Part shown: piece after piece, positions 32,173 through 40,415 of the stretch
How positions within the stretch are numbered: position 1 is the first letter of the stretch
Layout: every line of letters starts with the position of its first letter
Source of the DNA: Terriglobus sp964246795
Lineage (GTDB): Bacteria; Acidobacteriota; Terriglobia; Terriglobales; Acidobacteriaceae
Assembly (NCBI GenBank): GCA_964246795.1
Contig: CAXTRR010000018.1
Span: 1 to 64,000, forward strand
DNA length: 64,000 bases
Reading direction: 5' to 3'
Notes under the pieces: generated by a model
What the model was told of the DNA's origin: nothing
The model's database searches: none
Seen by the model: only the letters and a program-made list of their open reading frames with translations
Position numbers and translations under genes: made by a program

Positions 32173-33330
32173 ATGATGATGCACACGACAGCTACACCGC
32201 CGTGGAGAGAACGCCTGCGCACGCTCGTTGAGCTGGAATCACCCTCAAGCTCACCAGAGGCAGTGAACCGTGCACTCGATCAGGTAGCCACCTGGGCGGG
32301 GGTCGAGGGTGCGCGAGTCGTTCGCCATCCGCAGGCCGACTTTGGGGATGTGGCGGAACTCTGGTTCTCTCCGGCAACCCCTAGCGCTGCAAAACCTCTG
32401 CTCATCCTCGGCCATCTCGACACGGTATGGCCTCTGGGAACGCTGCAAAAGACGCCCTGGCGCGAAGCACCGGATGCTGAAGGCCGCATGCGCCTGTGGG
32501 GGCCAGGCGTGCTGGACATGAAAGCCGGCGTTGTCATGGCTTTGGAGGCCATCGCAGCGGCTCAGGCGAACGGCGGCCTGCGCCGGCCCGTCTGCCTTTT
32601 GCTCAACCCTGACGAGGAAGTCGGCAGCCCTGTCTCCCGCGCTCACACCGAGCGGCTGGCCCGCGGCGCGGAAGCCGTCTTCGTCATGGAACCGGCACAG
32701 GGATTGCCCGGTACGGCCGCAAACGCTGCTTACAAAACAGCTCGCAAGGGCGTGGGCCACTATCGCATGCAGGTGCAAGGCGTCGCTTCCCACGCCGGTG
32801 TCGATTTCGAGCTGGGCCGGTCCGCCATCCTGGAACTGGCACGGCTCCTGCCTCGGGTCGCCGCCTTAACAGATCCAACGCGCGGCATCACGCTCAACCC
32901 CGGCGTCATTGGGGGTGGATCGGCCCCCAACGTTGTCGCCTCAACGGCCTGGGCCGAGATCGATCTCCGCATCTCACAGCCGCAGGACGCTGTGGCGATT
33001 GAGGCGGCCCTGCAGTCACTCTGCTGTTCCGATCCCGCCTGCAGCTTGGCCGTAACAGGTGGCATCAATCGCCCACCCATGGAACGCGGCAGCGGTACGG
33101 TGCAACTCTTCAGACGCGCACAGGCTCTTGCCGCCGGGATGGACATCGATCTGGGTGAGGCGTCCACGGGCGGTGGCTCTGACGGCAATTTCACCGCAGC
33201 CCTCGGTGTGCCCACCTTGGACGGTATGGGAGCCGTTGGTGAAGGAGCACATGCCGTGAATGAATCAATTCTGCTGGACCAGGTGTCACCACGAACCGCT
33301 CTGCTCGCCAGCATGATCGCCAACACCTAG
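32173..33330 (+). CDS. M20 family metallopeptidase (CPG2-like)
   Basis: 385 residues with di-zinc M20 motifs: LLILGHLDTVWPLGTL (zinc His), LWGPGVLDMKAGVVMALEAI (bridging Asp), LLLNPDEEVGSPVSR (catalytic and zinc Glu) and a dimerisation domain (about 180-290), ending SDGNFTAALGVPTLDGMGAV and EGAHAVNE (last zinc His). The pattern is that of carboxypeptidase G2, which removes C-terminal Glu from folates and peptides. No signal peptide, so cytoplasmic. Three consecutive ATG codons are possible starts; the first is used. Confidence 0.9.
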   Translation: MMMHTTATPPWRERLRTLVELESPSSSPEAVNRALDQVATWAGVEGARVVRHPQADFGDVAELWFSPATPSAAKPLLILGHLDTVWPLGTLQKTPWREAPDAEGRMRLWGPGVLDMKAGVVMALEAIAAAQANGGLRRPVCLLLNPDEEVGSPVSRAHTERLARGAEAVFVMEPAQGLPGTAANAAYKTARKGVGHYRMQVQGVASHAGVDFELGRSAILELARLLPRVAALTDPTRGITLNPGVIGGGSAPNVVASTAWAEIDLRISQPQDAVAIEAALQSLCCSDPACSLAVTGGINRPPMERGSGTVQLFRRAQALAAGMDIDLGEASTGGGSDGNFTAALGVPTLDGMGAVGEGAHAVNESILLDQVSPRTALLASMIANT

Positions 33331-33333
33331 ACG

Positions 33334-33804
33334 TTAGAAATCCGCCGAAGCGGCCGGCTTGGGACGGCAGCGCTGCTGAAAACTCTCACGAGCGGCATGG
33401 ATCGTATGGCGATGCTGCTCCGCCCAGATCCACACCCCACAAAAGGCCGCGCCCAGGCTCAGGCCGAGTCCGGTGAGTTCATAATCCACATGCGGCGGGA
33501 TAACCGGATGCACTGTCCGGGATATGAGCCCGTCCGCCTCCATCTGCCGCAGGGTTTTGGTCAACATCTTTTGACTCACACCGCCAATGCGGTCGCCCAG
33601 CTGAGTAAAGCGCAGCCTGCCGAACTCCGCCAGTGTCTCCAGCACCAGCATGGTCCATTTGTCCGCGACCCGGCCGATGATCTCGCGGACCAGCGCTTCC
33701 AGTTCCGGATCATTGTCAAGTGCTTCAGAGGGCAAGCACTCCTCTCCCGGCACCGCTTTCGCCGGCGGCTCCGCGGGACTGGCAATGCTGATTTGCTGGG
33801 ACAT
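33334..33804 (-). CDS. HxlR-family transcriptional regulator
   Basis: 156 residues from ATG 33804 with AGAGAG upstream. An HxlR winged helix lies at about residues 35-135: ADKWTMLVLETLAEFGRLRF, QLGDRIGGVSQKMLTKTLRQ, MEADGLISRTVHPVIPPHVD and YELTGLGLSL. HxlR proteins often sense electrophiles or oxidants and regulate a divergent oxidoreductase gene. Here the divergent gene is an SDR and the gap between holds an inverted repeat. The C-terminal tail carries a Cys (QQRCRPK) and a central CGVW Cys. Confidence 0.92.
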   Translation of the reverse strand: MSQQISIASPAEPPAKAVPGEECLPSEALDNDPELEALVREIIGRVADKWTMLVLETLAEFGRLRFTQLGDRIGGVSQKMLTKTLRQMEADGLISRTVHPVIPPHVDYELTGLGLSLGAAFCGVWIWAEQHRHTIHAARESFQQRCRPKPAASADF

Positions 33805-33824
33805 ATCTACACTCTCTTTTAGGT

Positions 33825-33868
33825 AAGTATGGCGCAAACAAGTGCCTACTTCAAAATAGATTGCGCCA
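33825..33868. promoter_or_regulatory. candidate HxlR operator
   Basis: Two nested inverted repeats occupy the 95-base gap: AAGTA (33825-33829) with TACTT (33847-33851), and TGGCGCAA (33830-33837) with TTGCGCCA (33861-33868), the latter perfect over eight bases. Wording like GTAAGTA...TACTT is common at HxlR sites. Binding is inferred. Confidence 0.45.
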
Positions 33869-33899
33869 CGCCTAGCATTGAGTCAAGGAGAAACAATCC

Positions 33900-34679
33900 A
33901 TGCAGATCAAAGGAAATACCATCCTGATTACGGGAGGCGGCTCCGGCATCGGCCGCGCGCTTGCGGAAGCCTTCCATGCCGAAGGAAACCAGGTCATCAT
34001 TGCAGGCCGCCGGCAAAATGTACTGGACGAGACCACCTCCGCCAACCCCGGCATGAAATCTGCTGTCCTCGACATAGAAACTGCTGAAGGCATACAAGGC
34101 TTCACAGCCAAATTGGTGAAAGACTTTCCGGCTCTTGACGCAGTCATTCACAATGCGGGCATCATGCGCAATGAGAAGGTAACCGACGGCCAAGTGGAAA
34201 CCGCTGAAGCCACCATCGCCACCAACCTGCTAGGTCCAATCCGGCTGACTGCCGCACTGCTGCCCACGCTGCTGAAGCAGCCGAAGGCAGCGATCCTGAC
34301 CGTCTCCTCAGGCCTGGCCTTCGCGCCGCTCTTCATGACGCCCAGCTACTGCGCCACCAAGGCAGCGATTCACTCTTACACGCAATCGCTGCGCTACCAG
34401 TTGAAAGACACGCCCGTGCAGGTGATTGAACTGGTGCCACCCTATGTACAAACCGGGCTTATGGGCGAGCGGCAGAAAGAGGATCCAAACGCAATGCCGC
34501 TGCAGGATTACATCTCCGAAACCATGAAGCTCCTTAAGGAGACTCCCGACGCGCCGGAGATCCTGGTCGAACGGGTCAAGATGCAGCGCTTTGCGGAAAA
34601 GAGCGGCAACTACGACGCCTTCTTCGAGAAGTTCAACGACACCATGGCAAAGGCACGAGCCAGCGAATGGGGCGAGTGA
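33900..34679 (+). CDS. short-chain dehydrogenase (DltE-like)
   Basis: 259 residues. SDR motifs: ILITGGGSGIGRALAEAFHA (cofactor site), VIHNAGIMRN, LTVSSGLAFAPL (catalytic Ser) and YCATKAAIHSYTQSL (YxxxK). The segment VIELVPPYVQTGLMG and the C-terminal extension resemble the DltE/YdfG-type oxidoreductases. A good AAGGAGA ribosome site precedes ATG 33900. Divergent from the HxlR regulator, its likely controller. A strong terminator follows. Confidence 0.93.
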   Translation: MQIKGNTILITGGGSGIGRALAEAFHAEGNQVIIAGRRQNVLDETTSANPGMKSAVLDIETAEGIQGFTAKLVKDFPALDAVIHNAGIMRNEKVTDGQVETAEATIATNLLGPIRLTAALLPTLLKQPKAAILTVSSGLAFAPLFMTPSYCATKAAIHSYTQSLRYQLKDTPVQVIELVPPYVQTGLMGERQKEDPNAMPLQDYISETMKLLKETPDAPEILVERVKMQRFAEKSGNYDAFFEKFNDTMAKARASEWGE

Positions 34680-34698
34680 ACCACACGATGGATGCACC

Positions 34699-34729
34699 AA
34701 AAGCCGTGGTCTTTAAGCCACGGCTTTTT
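34699..34729 (+). terminator. rho-independent terminator
   Basis: AAAAGCCGTGG and CCACGGCTTTT form an 11-base-pair stem with an eight-base loop, followed by T residues, twenty bases past the SDR stop. The remaining bases up to the tRNA at 34979 hold no gene or repeat I can support; this gap includes the tRNA-free stretch 34730-34978. Confidence 0.9.
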
Positions 34730-34978
34730 AAAGCGCAAGACGCAGAAAAAGCAGAAGCCAGATCATTGGAGTGAGTCATCCAGATCGTTTCTCATAATGG
34801 TGTAAGTCGTTGGAGATGTATCGCGCTGAAGGCCGAGCTACTCTGGCCTGAGCCAACATAGAGGTAGAAGCTGACCATACCCTGCGGTCTGAACGCCTGC
34901 GGTACACGTCGAGTCCGGCCTGATCTGCACCTCAAACGAACGCATGAAAGCGAGATCACTGGAATCTGGAATTAGATG

Positions 34979-35053
34979 TGGAGCGGGAGACCGGGATCGA
35001 ACCGGCGACATTCAGCTTGGGAAGCTGACGTTCTGCCACTGAACTACTCCCGC
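34979..35053 (-). tRNA. tRNA-Gly (anticodon CCC)
   Basis: 75 bases including an encoded CCA end. Acceptor GCGGGAG pairs with CTCCCGC, D-arm GTTC/GAAC, anticodon stem TCAGC/GCTGA with loop TTCCCAA giving CCC, and T-arm loop TTCGATC. It reads GGG codons. Confidence 0.95.
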
Positions 35054-35211
35054 TCAACATCCCCATCATAGACCAACAGTCAGTCTCGGGAATGGATGGC
35101 CCACCACGGCAGGTCAGTCGAGATTTTTCCACTTCCAAAACGGCTGACGCCAAAGCCATGACAAAGGAGCAGAACAGGATCAAGCACCGAAAGCTGACTT
35201 GCTCTTTTGAA

Positions 35212-35287
35212 TGGTGGACCTGAGCGGGATCGAACCGCTGACCTCCTCGTTGCGAACGAGGCGCTCTCCCAGCTGAGCTACAGGCCC
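35212..35287 (-). tRNA. tRNA-Ala (anticodon CGC)
   Basis: 76 bases with encoded CCA. Acceptor GGGCCTG, D-arm GCTC/GAGC, anticodon stem CCTCG/CGAGG with loop TTCGCAA giving CGC, and T-loop TTCGATC. Reads GCG codons. It is about 160 bases upstream of the tRNA-Gly on the same strand. Confidence 0.95.
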
Positions 35288-35475
35288 TTCTCTCGCACAC
35301 ACAACGCCTGCCAACAGGCGCGAAACGCCACTCCAGGGAAATTCACTGGTATGCAGCGACAAACGTAAGTGTAGCAGGAAGGGTGATGCCGCTCAACGGC
35401 CTCCGCTCCTCCCTGTCAGATGCATCTGCGCCGTGAAATACAGGCCCGTTAGGTCCGGCTCTGGTGTTCCTGACG

Positions 35476-35811
35476 CTACTTCAATGGTGGAACATCCTTC
35501 AGCGGCGGCAGGTATCCTTGAACCGCGATACCTGGCTGCAAAGGCTTTTGCGTTGTATGCCAAAGCGTACCTTCCGCGTCTTCCTCCACGGCCAGCACCT
35601 CCACCTTAAGCGCATGACCCGTGCGGGAGGTCGCGATCATGGATCCACTGCAATGCCGGGGCGTAAACGCGCTGCGAGTTAGTGCAATTTGGTAAAACCG
35701 TACGCCGTCCTTCCAGCCCAGCTCACGAAAGTCACTCACCTCGGCCATGAACTCCACGACCTCGTCACCAACTGCGGCAATGCGCTCCGTAGCACGCCGC
35801 AGGAACGTCAT
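35476..35811 (-). CDS. hypothetical protein coupled to fbp
   Basis: 111 residues without signal peptide or membrane segment. The ATG at 35811 overlaps the fbp stop as ATGA, so translation is coupled to fructose-bisphosphatase. The sequence (VVEFMAEVSDFRELGWKDGV, RFYQIALTRSAFTPRHCSGS, GHALKVEVLAVEEDAEG) looks like a folded mixed alpha/beta domain. Not recognised. Coupling suggests a role near gluconeogenesis, but may be accidental. Confidence 0.6.
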   Translation of the reverse strand: MTFLRRATERIAAVGDEVVEFMAEVSDFRELGWKDGVRFYQIALTRSAFTPRHCSGSMIATSRTGHALKVEVLAVEEDAEGTLWHTTQKPLQPGIAVQGYLPPLKDVPPLK

Positions 35812-36827
35812 TGCGAAAGCCCCGCTCGAGAAACTCCGGCCAGATCTGAAAACGCCTTCACCTCGGCGTGGCTGCCAAGAACCAGCGTCGTCCGCTGGTG
35901 AAAATCTTCGGGCAGCAGATCCAGAATGCGCATAAATTGACTTTCCTCCTGCTTCGCTCTCTGCGGCCCGGCAGCATGGCCGCCGCTTATCGCTGCCCCG
36001 CCTGCCTTCTCCGCAATCCAGGCCAGCGGATTCGCCTCATACAGCAGCCGCAGCTTGCCTTCGGGCATTTTCGTCGTTGGAGGATACAGGAAGACTCCGC
36101 CCTTCAGCAGTGTCCGGTGAAAATCCGCAATGAACGATCCCACATAGCGCGAACTATACCGCCGGCCCAGCAGTGAACCATCGCGCAGACCTGCCAGATA
36201 TGCCCCGTAAGCCGCAGGAAACTCCGCCGCATTCCCCTCATTCACGGAGTAATACGGGCCATGTTCTGGCATGCGCACGTTCTCAGCACTCTGTTGGAAT
36301 TCCCCGTCTACAAGCGTAAAGCTGTGTACGTCGAGCCCTGCCGTGTACACCAGCATCGTAGACGGCCCATAATTTACATAAAGCGCCGCAACCTGCTGTC
36401 GACCCGGCTTCAAAGCGGCTAGCCGCGGTTCCTCACCCGGCACTACCGCCTGCACGGAAACGATCGTGCCTACGTTCACATTGACGTCGATGTTCGACGA
36501 GCCATCCAGCGGATCGAAAATCACTACGTAGCGCGCATCGGCTTTTCCCGCAAAGACAAGCGGCTCGTCATTTTCCTCGCTCACCAATGCCGCAACACTC
36601 TCAAGCGGCTCAAGCGCCTCAATCATTGCGTCATTCGCCAGTACGTCCAGCTTTTGTTGCTGCTCTCCCTGTACGTTCGTCTGACCTGCAGACCCCAACG
36701 CTCCAGAAAGTGGAGCAGTGCGCAAACGATGCTCAATCTGCCTGGCCACCCGCGCGATTGCCGCAAAAAGGCGGGCCAACTCCGGTCCATGGCTACTCGC
36801 TACGTGCTCTTCCAGAGTGACGGGCAT
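35808..36827 (-). CDS. fbp: class I fructose-1,6-bisphosphatase
   Basis: 339 residues; metal-site motifs SEENDEPLVFAGKADARYVV and FDPLDGSSNIDVNVNVGTIV identify class I FBPase, which hydrolyses fructose-1,6-bisphosphate in gluconeogenesis. Substrate-binding YSSRYVGSFIADFHRTLLKG and GGVFLYPPTTKMPEGKLRLL follow. Length is standard. A small gene overlaps its stop. Confidence 0.97.
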   Translation of the reverse strand: MPVTLEEHVASSHGPELARLFAAIARVARQIEHRLRTAPLSGALGSAGQTNVQGEQQQKLDVLANDAMIEALEPLESVAALVSEENDEPLVFAGKADARYVVIFDPLDGSSNIDVNVNVGTIVSVQAVVPGEEPRLAALKPGRQQVAALYVNYGPSTMLVYTAGLDVHSFTLVDGEFQQSAENVRMPEHGPYYSVNEGNAAEFPAAYGAYLAGLRDGSLLGRRYSSRYVGSFIADFHRTLLKGGVFLYPPTTKMPEGKLRLLYEANPLAWIAEKAGGAAISGGHAAGPQRAKQEESQFMRILDLLPEDFHQRTTLVLGSHAEVKAFSDLAGVSRAGLSQ

Positions 36828-37166
36828 TTCGACGAGAATAAATCATATGGCCGAACAGTTGTTGAGGGCATCGACCCAGGTGCGATTTGGCAAGACCGAA
36901 AGCATCGGGGACATGGTTTAACCTCGAGTGTCATCCAGGAGCCCTGTCGAGCTTCTCGTTATGACGTGAATCTGAGAAGTGATAGCTGCCACCGGCGACG
37001 TGGGGCGCCAGTGTGACGATACGATTGACGTTGCGACCGGGGGTTCCCCCGCGCTCTGAAATTCAGAATCGGCAAGGCCGGCATACGTCCCACCGGCCCT
37101 GACACCTTATCGCGCATAACTGCGTTCAGGCATCCCCGTTCACGAAGGCGCCGCCTCTCCGGATTG
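36828..37166. other. intergenic stretch without a clear gene
   Basis: 339 bases between fbp and the CsbD-like gene. It holds the fbp promoter region, a degenerate TGTCATCC...ATGAC stretch near 36931-36965 that resembles half of the REP-like palindrome at 2249-2345, and a short inverted repeat GGGGGTTCCCCC (about 37041-37052). No reading frame here has family similarity. Confidence 0.5.
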
Positions 37167-37496
37167 CTACCGGTTCAGGTCGCGCAGCGTATCACTCACC
37201 GCACCGGCAACTTTTCCGGCCGTGTCCTTCACTGTTCCGATTGCCTGATCAGCAGCGCCCTCATTGGCTAGGCTCTCGTCTCCCGTGGCTTCCCCGAAGC
37301 TCTGCTTCGCCTTGCCCAACAGGCTGCCACCGGTGCCCTTCACGCGCTGTTTGCCGCCCCACAAGTCCGTCTTGTTCGCGAGACGGTCAACATCGGGATC
37401 ACCGGTGCTGTAGGCCGGTTCCGGCGCATTTGCGATGAGAAATACCACAGCGGCTACAACGCCCGCGCCGATCAACACCCACGAAAGAGCTTTCAT
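37167..37496 (-). CDS. CsbD-like stress protein with N-terminal membrane anchor
   Basis: 109 residues from ATG 37496 with an AGAGGATGG site; the frame is open upstream to 37607 but without support. One membrane helix (about 3-23, ALSWVLIGAGVVAAVVFLIA) is followed by a CsbD-like segment: KQRVKGTGGSLLGKAKQSFG, EATGDESLANEGAADQAIGT and VKDTAGKVAGAVSDTL. CsbD proteins are stress-induced and of unknown role; most lack a membrane anchor. Confidence 0.75.
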   Translation of the reverse strand: MKALSWVLIGAGVVAAVVFLIANAPEPAYSTGDPDVDRLANKTDLWGGKQRVKGTGGSLLGKAKQSFGEATGDESLANEGAADQAIGTVKDTAGKVAGAVSDTLRDLNR

Positions 37497-37607
37497 AGTT
37501 CCATCCTCTAGCTCCTCTGATGCCGATTCCAAGCAGGTGAGCAGCCCTCCGCGTACCTCGCGAGCAAAGACGGACCCTCCCGATCTCTTGCATCCTGGAA
37601 ACCGCAC

Positions 37608-38069
37608 TGTTACACCGTACTTGGAAACCAGGACAGGCAGGGCGGCAATAAACCGGAGTCTCGTAGAAAAACGAAGGTGAAGAGTGCGTCCACCTTCGGA
37701 CTGCAGAAAACCGTTTGCTAGAAGCGACTCAGTGGGTAGCGCGTTTCTCTAAGTATGCCGGGCGAAAACAATGGACAATGTTGAGCCGCCTCTCATGGAA
37801 CTCAGGCCTGAGCTTATGCATCAGCGACCACTCCAACGATTCACCGGTTCTTGCCGGAGACGGTCTCTCAAGGCCCGGTTTCGAATGAGAGCTAAGACAC
37901 GTTAATGAGGTCTGCTCGACACTTCGCACTGCCTGCGTGCCCGGCAGGGGCTTTCGACCTACCTGCTGCGCTTACGCGAAGTCAGACGCGAGATCCGAGG
38001 TCCCCTGCGACTGTGGGCAGGAAGTAAAAATGTGAACGAACAGCTCTACCAGCAACTTACTCCTGAAGA
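37608..38069. other. intergenic stretch without a supported gene
   Basis: About 460 bases between the CsbD-like gene and the mlaD-type gene. A minus-strand frame of 66 codons (37729-37929) and a plus-strand GTG frame at 38032 were considered; neither shows family similarity. No repeat or convincing promoter was found. Confidence 0.5.
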
Positions 38070-39155
38070 TCAGAAAACCCTGAAATGGATCGTCAGGTAC
38101 TTTCTAGGATCGGATCGAATCGTATTGACAAGCTGCTGCGAGTCGACGGCCAGCTTGTCAACATTGTGATACAGCGAAGGATCTTTGATCAGCAGTCCTG
38201 CCGTACCCTGTCCCTGGTCCACGCTTGTCATGATGCTGTCGAGCCGTGTGACGGTATTGTTCAGCTTGTCCGCGAACTCCTGATTTTTTGTCAGCAGACC
38301 CAGGCCGCCTTTGCCCTGGTCCGCCTCCGCCATGATGCTGTTGGCGTGTTGCAGAGTCTGGTTCAGATTGTTATAAAGTGCATCATCTTTCAGTAATTTT
38401 CCCGCTGAGCCCTTGCCCGCATTCACATCCGCCATTAATCCGGACAACTGGTCGATTGAACGGTTCAGCTTCCGGTACATCGTGTCATCGGTCAGCAGCT
38501 TGCCAATCGTACCCTGACCGTTGTTGAGGTTTTTCGACAGTGTTTGCAGCTCACCCACCGTATCGTTGGCCCGTTTGTAAAGCGTGTCGTCATAGATCAG
38601 CTCACCAATGGCGCCCTTGCCCTCTGAGATGTTCTGCACGATACGGTCGAGCTTGGCAAGCGTGACGTTCAGGCTCTCAATTGTTCCCTGGCCGGCCTTC
38701 ACAACGTCCTGCAGGTTCGGCGTTTCGAGTGTCTTCAACTCATCACCATCTTTGAGTTGCGGCCCGGCAGCCGTCTGAGAATTCAGGTCTACAACGGTGT
38801 CGCCCAGCACACCCACGGTCGACAGTGCCGACTTTGTATCCGTATGCAGCGCACTTGCGTACTTGGTGTCGAGCTGCATCGTGACTTCCACCGGCGTCAG
38901 CTTGCGCGACGGATCGGACATCACCTGCACCTTCTTCACTGCACCAATTGTTACGCCCTGCAGATTCACCGGGGCACCTTCCTTCAGCCCGGCGGAATTT
39001 TCAAAATAACTTCGTACCATAATTTTGTGTGAGAACACGCCCAAACCGGAGGAACTCGTCATCAGGAAGAGGAGCGTGATGAGCAGGACCAGCGACACCA
39101 AAACTATGACGCCAACCTTGAGTTGCGACCATTTCACTTCCGTTTGACTGGGCAT
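38070..39155 (-). CDS. MlaD/MCE family protein with C-terminal repeats
   Basis: 361 residues. One N-terminal membrane helix (about 12-34), an MCE domain (about 45-125: VRSYFENSAGLKEGAPVNLQ and GVTIGAVKKVQV) and then a helical region with five copies of a roughly 36-residue motif of the form GxGTxGxLLxDDxLYxxLN (about 170-340). MCE proteins form hexameric rings or tubes that carry lipids between the membranes. MlaE/MlaF partners are not adjacent. The repeats probably extend the tube. Start ATG 39155. Confidence 0.9.
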   Translation of the reverse strand: MPSQTEVKWSQLKVGVIVLVSLVLLITLLFLMTSSSGLGVFSHKIMVRSYFENSAGLKEGAPVNLQGVTIGAVKKVQVMSDPSRKLTPVEVTMQLDTKYASALHTDTKSALSTVGVLGDTVVDLNSQTAAGPQLKDGDELKTLETPNLQDVVKAGQGTIESLNVTLAKLDRIVQNISEGKGAIGELIYDDTLYKRANDTVGELQTLSKNLNNGQGTIGKLLTDDTMYRKLNRSIDQLSGLMADVNAGKGSAGKLLKDDALYNNLNQTLQHANSIMAEADQGKGGLGLLTKNQEFADKLNNTVTRLDSIMTSVDQGQGTAGLLIKDPSLYHNVDKLAVDSQQLVNTIRSDPRKYLTIHFRVF

Positions 39156-39377
39156 TTGCTTCCTTTTAAGAGAACAGGCCCGCAGTCCTGGTTACCCGCG
39201 GGTGGTGATGCTGAAAGTTAGACTTACCAGCTTGTGATGCGCATGCTCGCGCTCAGGTTTCGGATAGCATGCTTCGAGCACTTCCACTTATGGGGAATAG
39301 ACGCCCCCGCACACGTCTCGGGGACCTCTGGGTGGCCTCCAACAGCGTTCTCCGCCTTCGGCCAACGACCCCCACGC

Positions 39378-39758
39378 CTAAGCTTCCAGCACAACCAGGG
39401 CAATCGCGAAATCGCGGCTGTGCGAGATCGTCAGGTGTGCGACACGCACACGCATGGCTGCGGCGCGATCGGCGGCACGGCCGGTGAAATGCAGGGTAGG
39501 TCGCGCCCCCGGCAGACGGCGCACCTCGATCTCCGTCCAGGCGACTCCGCCGGCAATGCCCGTGCCCAAAGCCTTTGCGGCCGCTTCCTTCGCAGCGAAC
39601 CGAGCGGCAAGACTCTCCGCTGCATTGTGAATCTTTCGCTGGCAGTACGCGACCTCCTCGGGAGTAAAAACGCGCGTAAGGAATCGGTCACCGTATCGAG
39701 TCACGGTTTCCCGGATACGCGCAATCTCCATCAGATCCGTGCCGGTACCAACGATCAT
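39378..39758 (-). CDS. acpS: holo-[acyl-carrier-protein] synthase
   Basis: 126 residues from ATG 39758: MIVGTGTDLMEIARIRETV (Mg-binding Asp), FTPEEVAYC, AARFAAKEAAAKALGTGI (WxxKEAxxKA-type motif) and the end HLTISHSRDFAIALVVLE. AcpS attaches the phosphopantetheine arm to ACP. The frame stays open upstream to 39977 but MIVGTGTDL is the usual family start. Confidence 0.96.
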   Translation of the reverse strand: MIVGTGTDLMEIARIRETVTRYGDRFLTRVFTPEEVAYCQRKIHNAAESLAARFAAKEAAAKALGTGIAGGVAWTEIEVRRLPGARPTLHFTGRAADRAAAMRVRVAHLTISHSRDFAIALVVLEA

Positions 39759-39904
39759 GTGCCAGCCTGGCCGGCATAACGTAAATGCAATAAATGCATC
39801 TCCTGACCGTACCACCTTGGGACGCTCACGCCGCCCATGGATTCCGTCGCCGCGCCGATATTGTCCCTGTGACGGGCGAGAGACAAGGCGAGAGTGCACC
39901 ACCG

Positions 39905-40297
39905 ATGGCGCTGTTGAAGGACCACACTCTGCATCTACATGGGTTGACTCTGGACCACCGAGAGGGTATCCTCTCAAGTTTGTTTGAAGCGGTGGACCGC
40001 GCCGGGGGATGGGTCCTGGAACGGCAAGCGACCTCAGCGCAGGCGCTCACGATTCTCATCGAGATGCAATCACGTGTGCTTGTAGAGATGTACGCGGCCA
40101 TCGCGGGCAGTGACGTCCAACTCACGCGGCAGAGCCATCATCTCCTGACGGATCGGTGCAACTGTCTGCAAAACCTGCATACGCCCGGAAGGTTGTCTTC
40201 TCTACTGACAGTCCGTCTGGACATCGCCTTTCTGACCGAGACCCTGCTGCAGGCATCCTGGATCAGAAGCATTGCCGGTGGTTCCGCGCCAGCGTAG
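39905..40297 (+). CDS. hypothetical protein
   Basis: 130 residues from ATG 39905 (GTG 39869-region and ATG 39794 are possible but weaker starts). No signal peptide or membrane segment; the sequence HLHGLTLDHREGILSSLFEA, VDRAGGWVLERQATSAQALT and ILIEMQSRVLVEMYAAIAG looks like an alpha/beta regulatory domain, and the second half is helical (SSLLTVRLDIAFLTETLLQA). The pattern is consistent with a conserved acidobacterial protein of unknown role. The reading frame diverges from acpS. Confidence 0.6.
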   Translation: MALLKDHTLHLHGLTLDHREGILSSLFEAVDRAGGWVLERQATSAQALTILIEMQSRVLVEMYAAIAGSDVQLTRQSHHLLTDRCNCLQNLHTPGRLSSLLTVRLDIAFLTETLLQASWIRSIAGGSAPA

Positions 40298-40354
40298 ATT
40301 TTGCGCTTGTTAGCGGCTGGCGCTCACAAGCTGAACCAGTCTCGAGAGGCGCAA

Positions 40355-40381
40355 AGAGGGGCGGCAAACTGTCGCCCCTCT
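40355..40381. terminator. bidirectional hairpin terminator
   Basis: AGAGGGGCG (40355-40363) and CGCCCCTCT (40373-40381) form a perfect nine-base stem with a nine-base loop, between a plus-strand gene ending at 40297 and ftsH, minus strand, ending at 40416. Confidence 0.7.
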
Positions 40382-40415
40382 CAACTCGTTGTACCGACCT
40401 CTGCTTTCGGCAGTC

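Noticed and set aside
38032..38170. Short plus-strand GTG frame with a good ribosome site (VNEQLYQQLTPEDQK)
   Set aside because: Protein-like at the start but it runs antisense into the mlaD-type gene and stops after about 45 codons; no family similarity.
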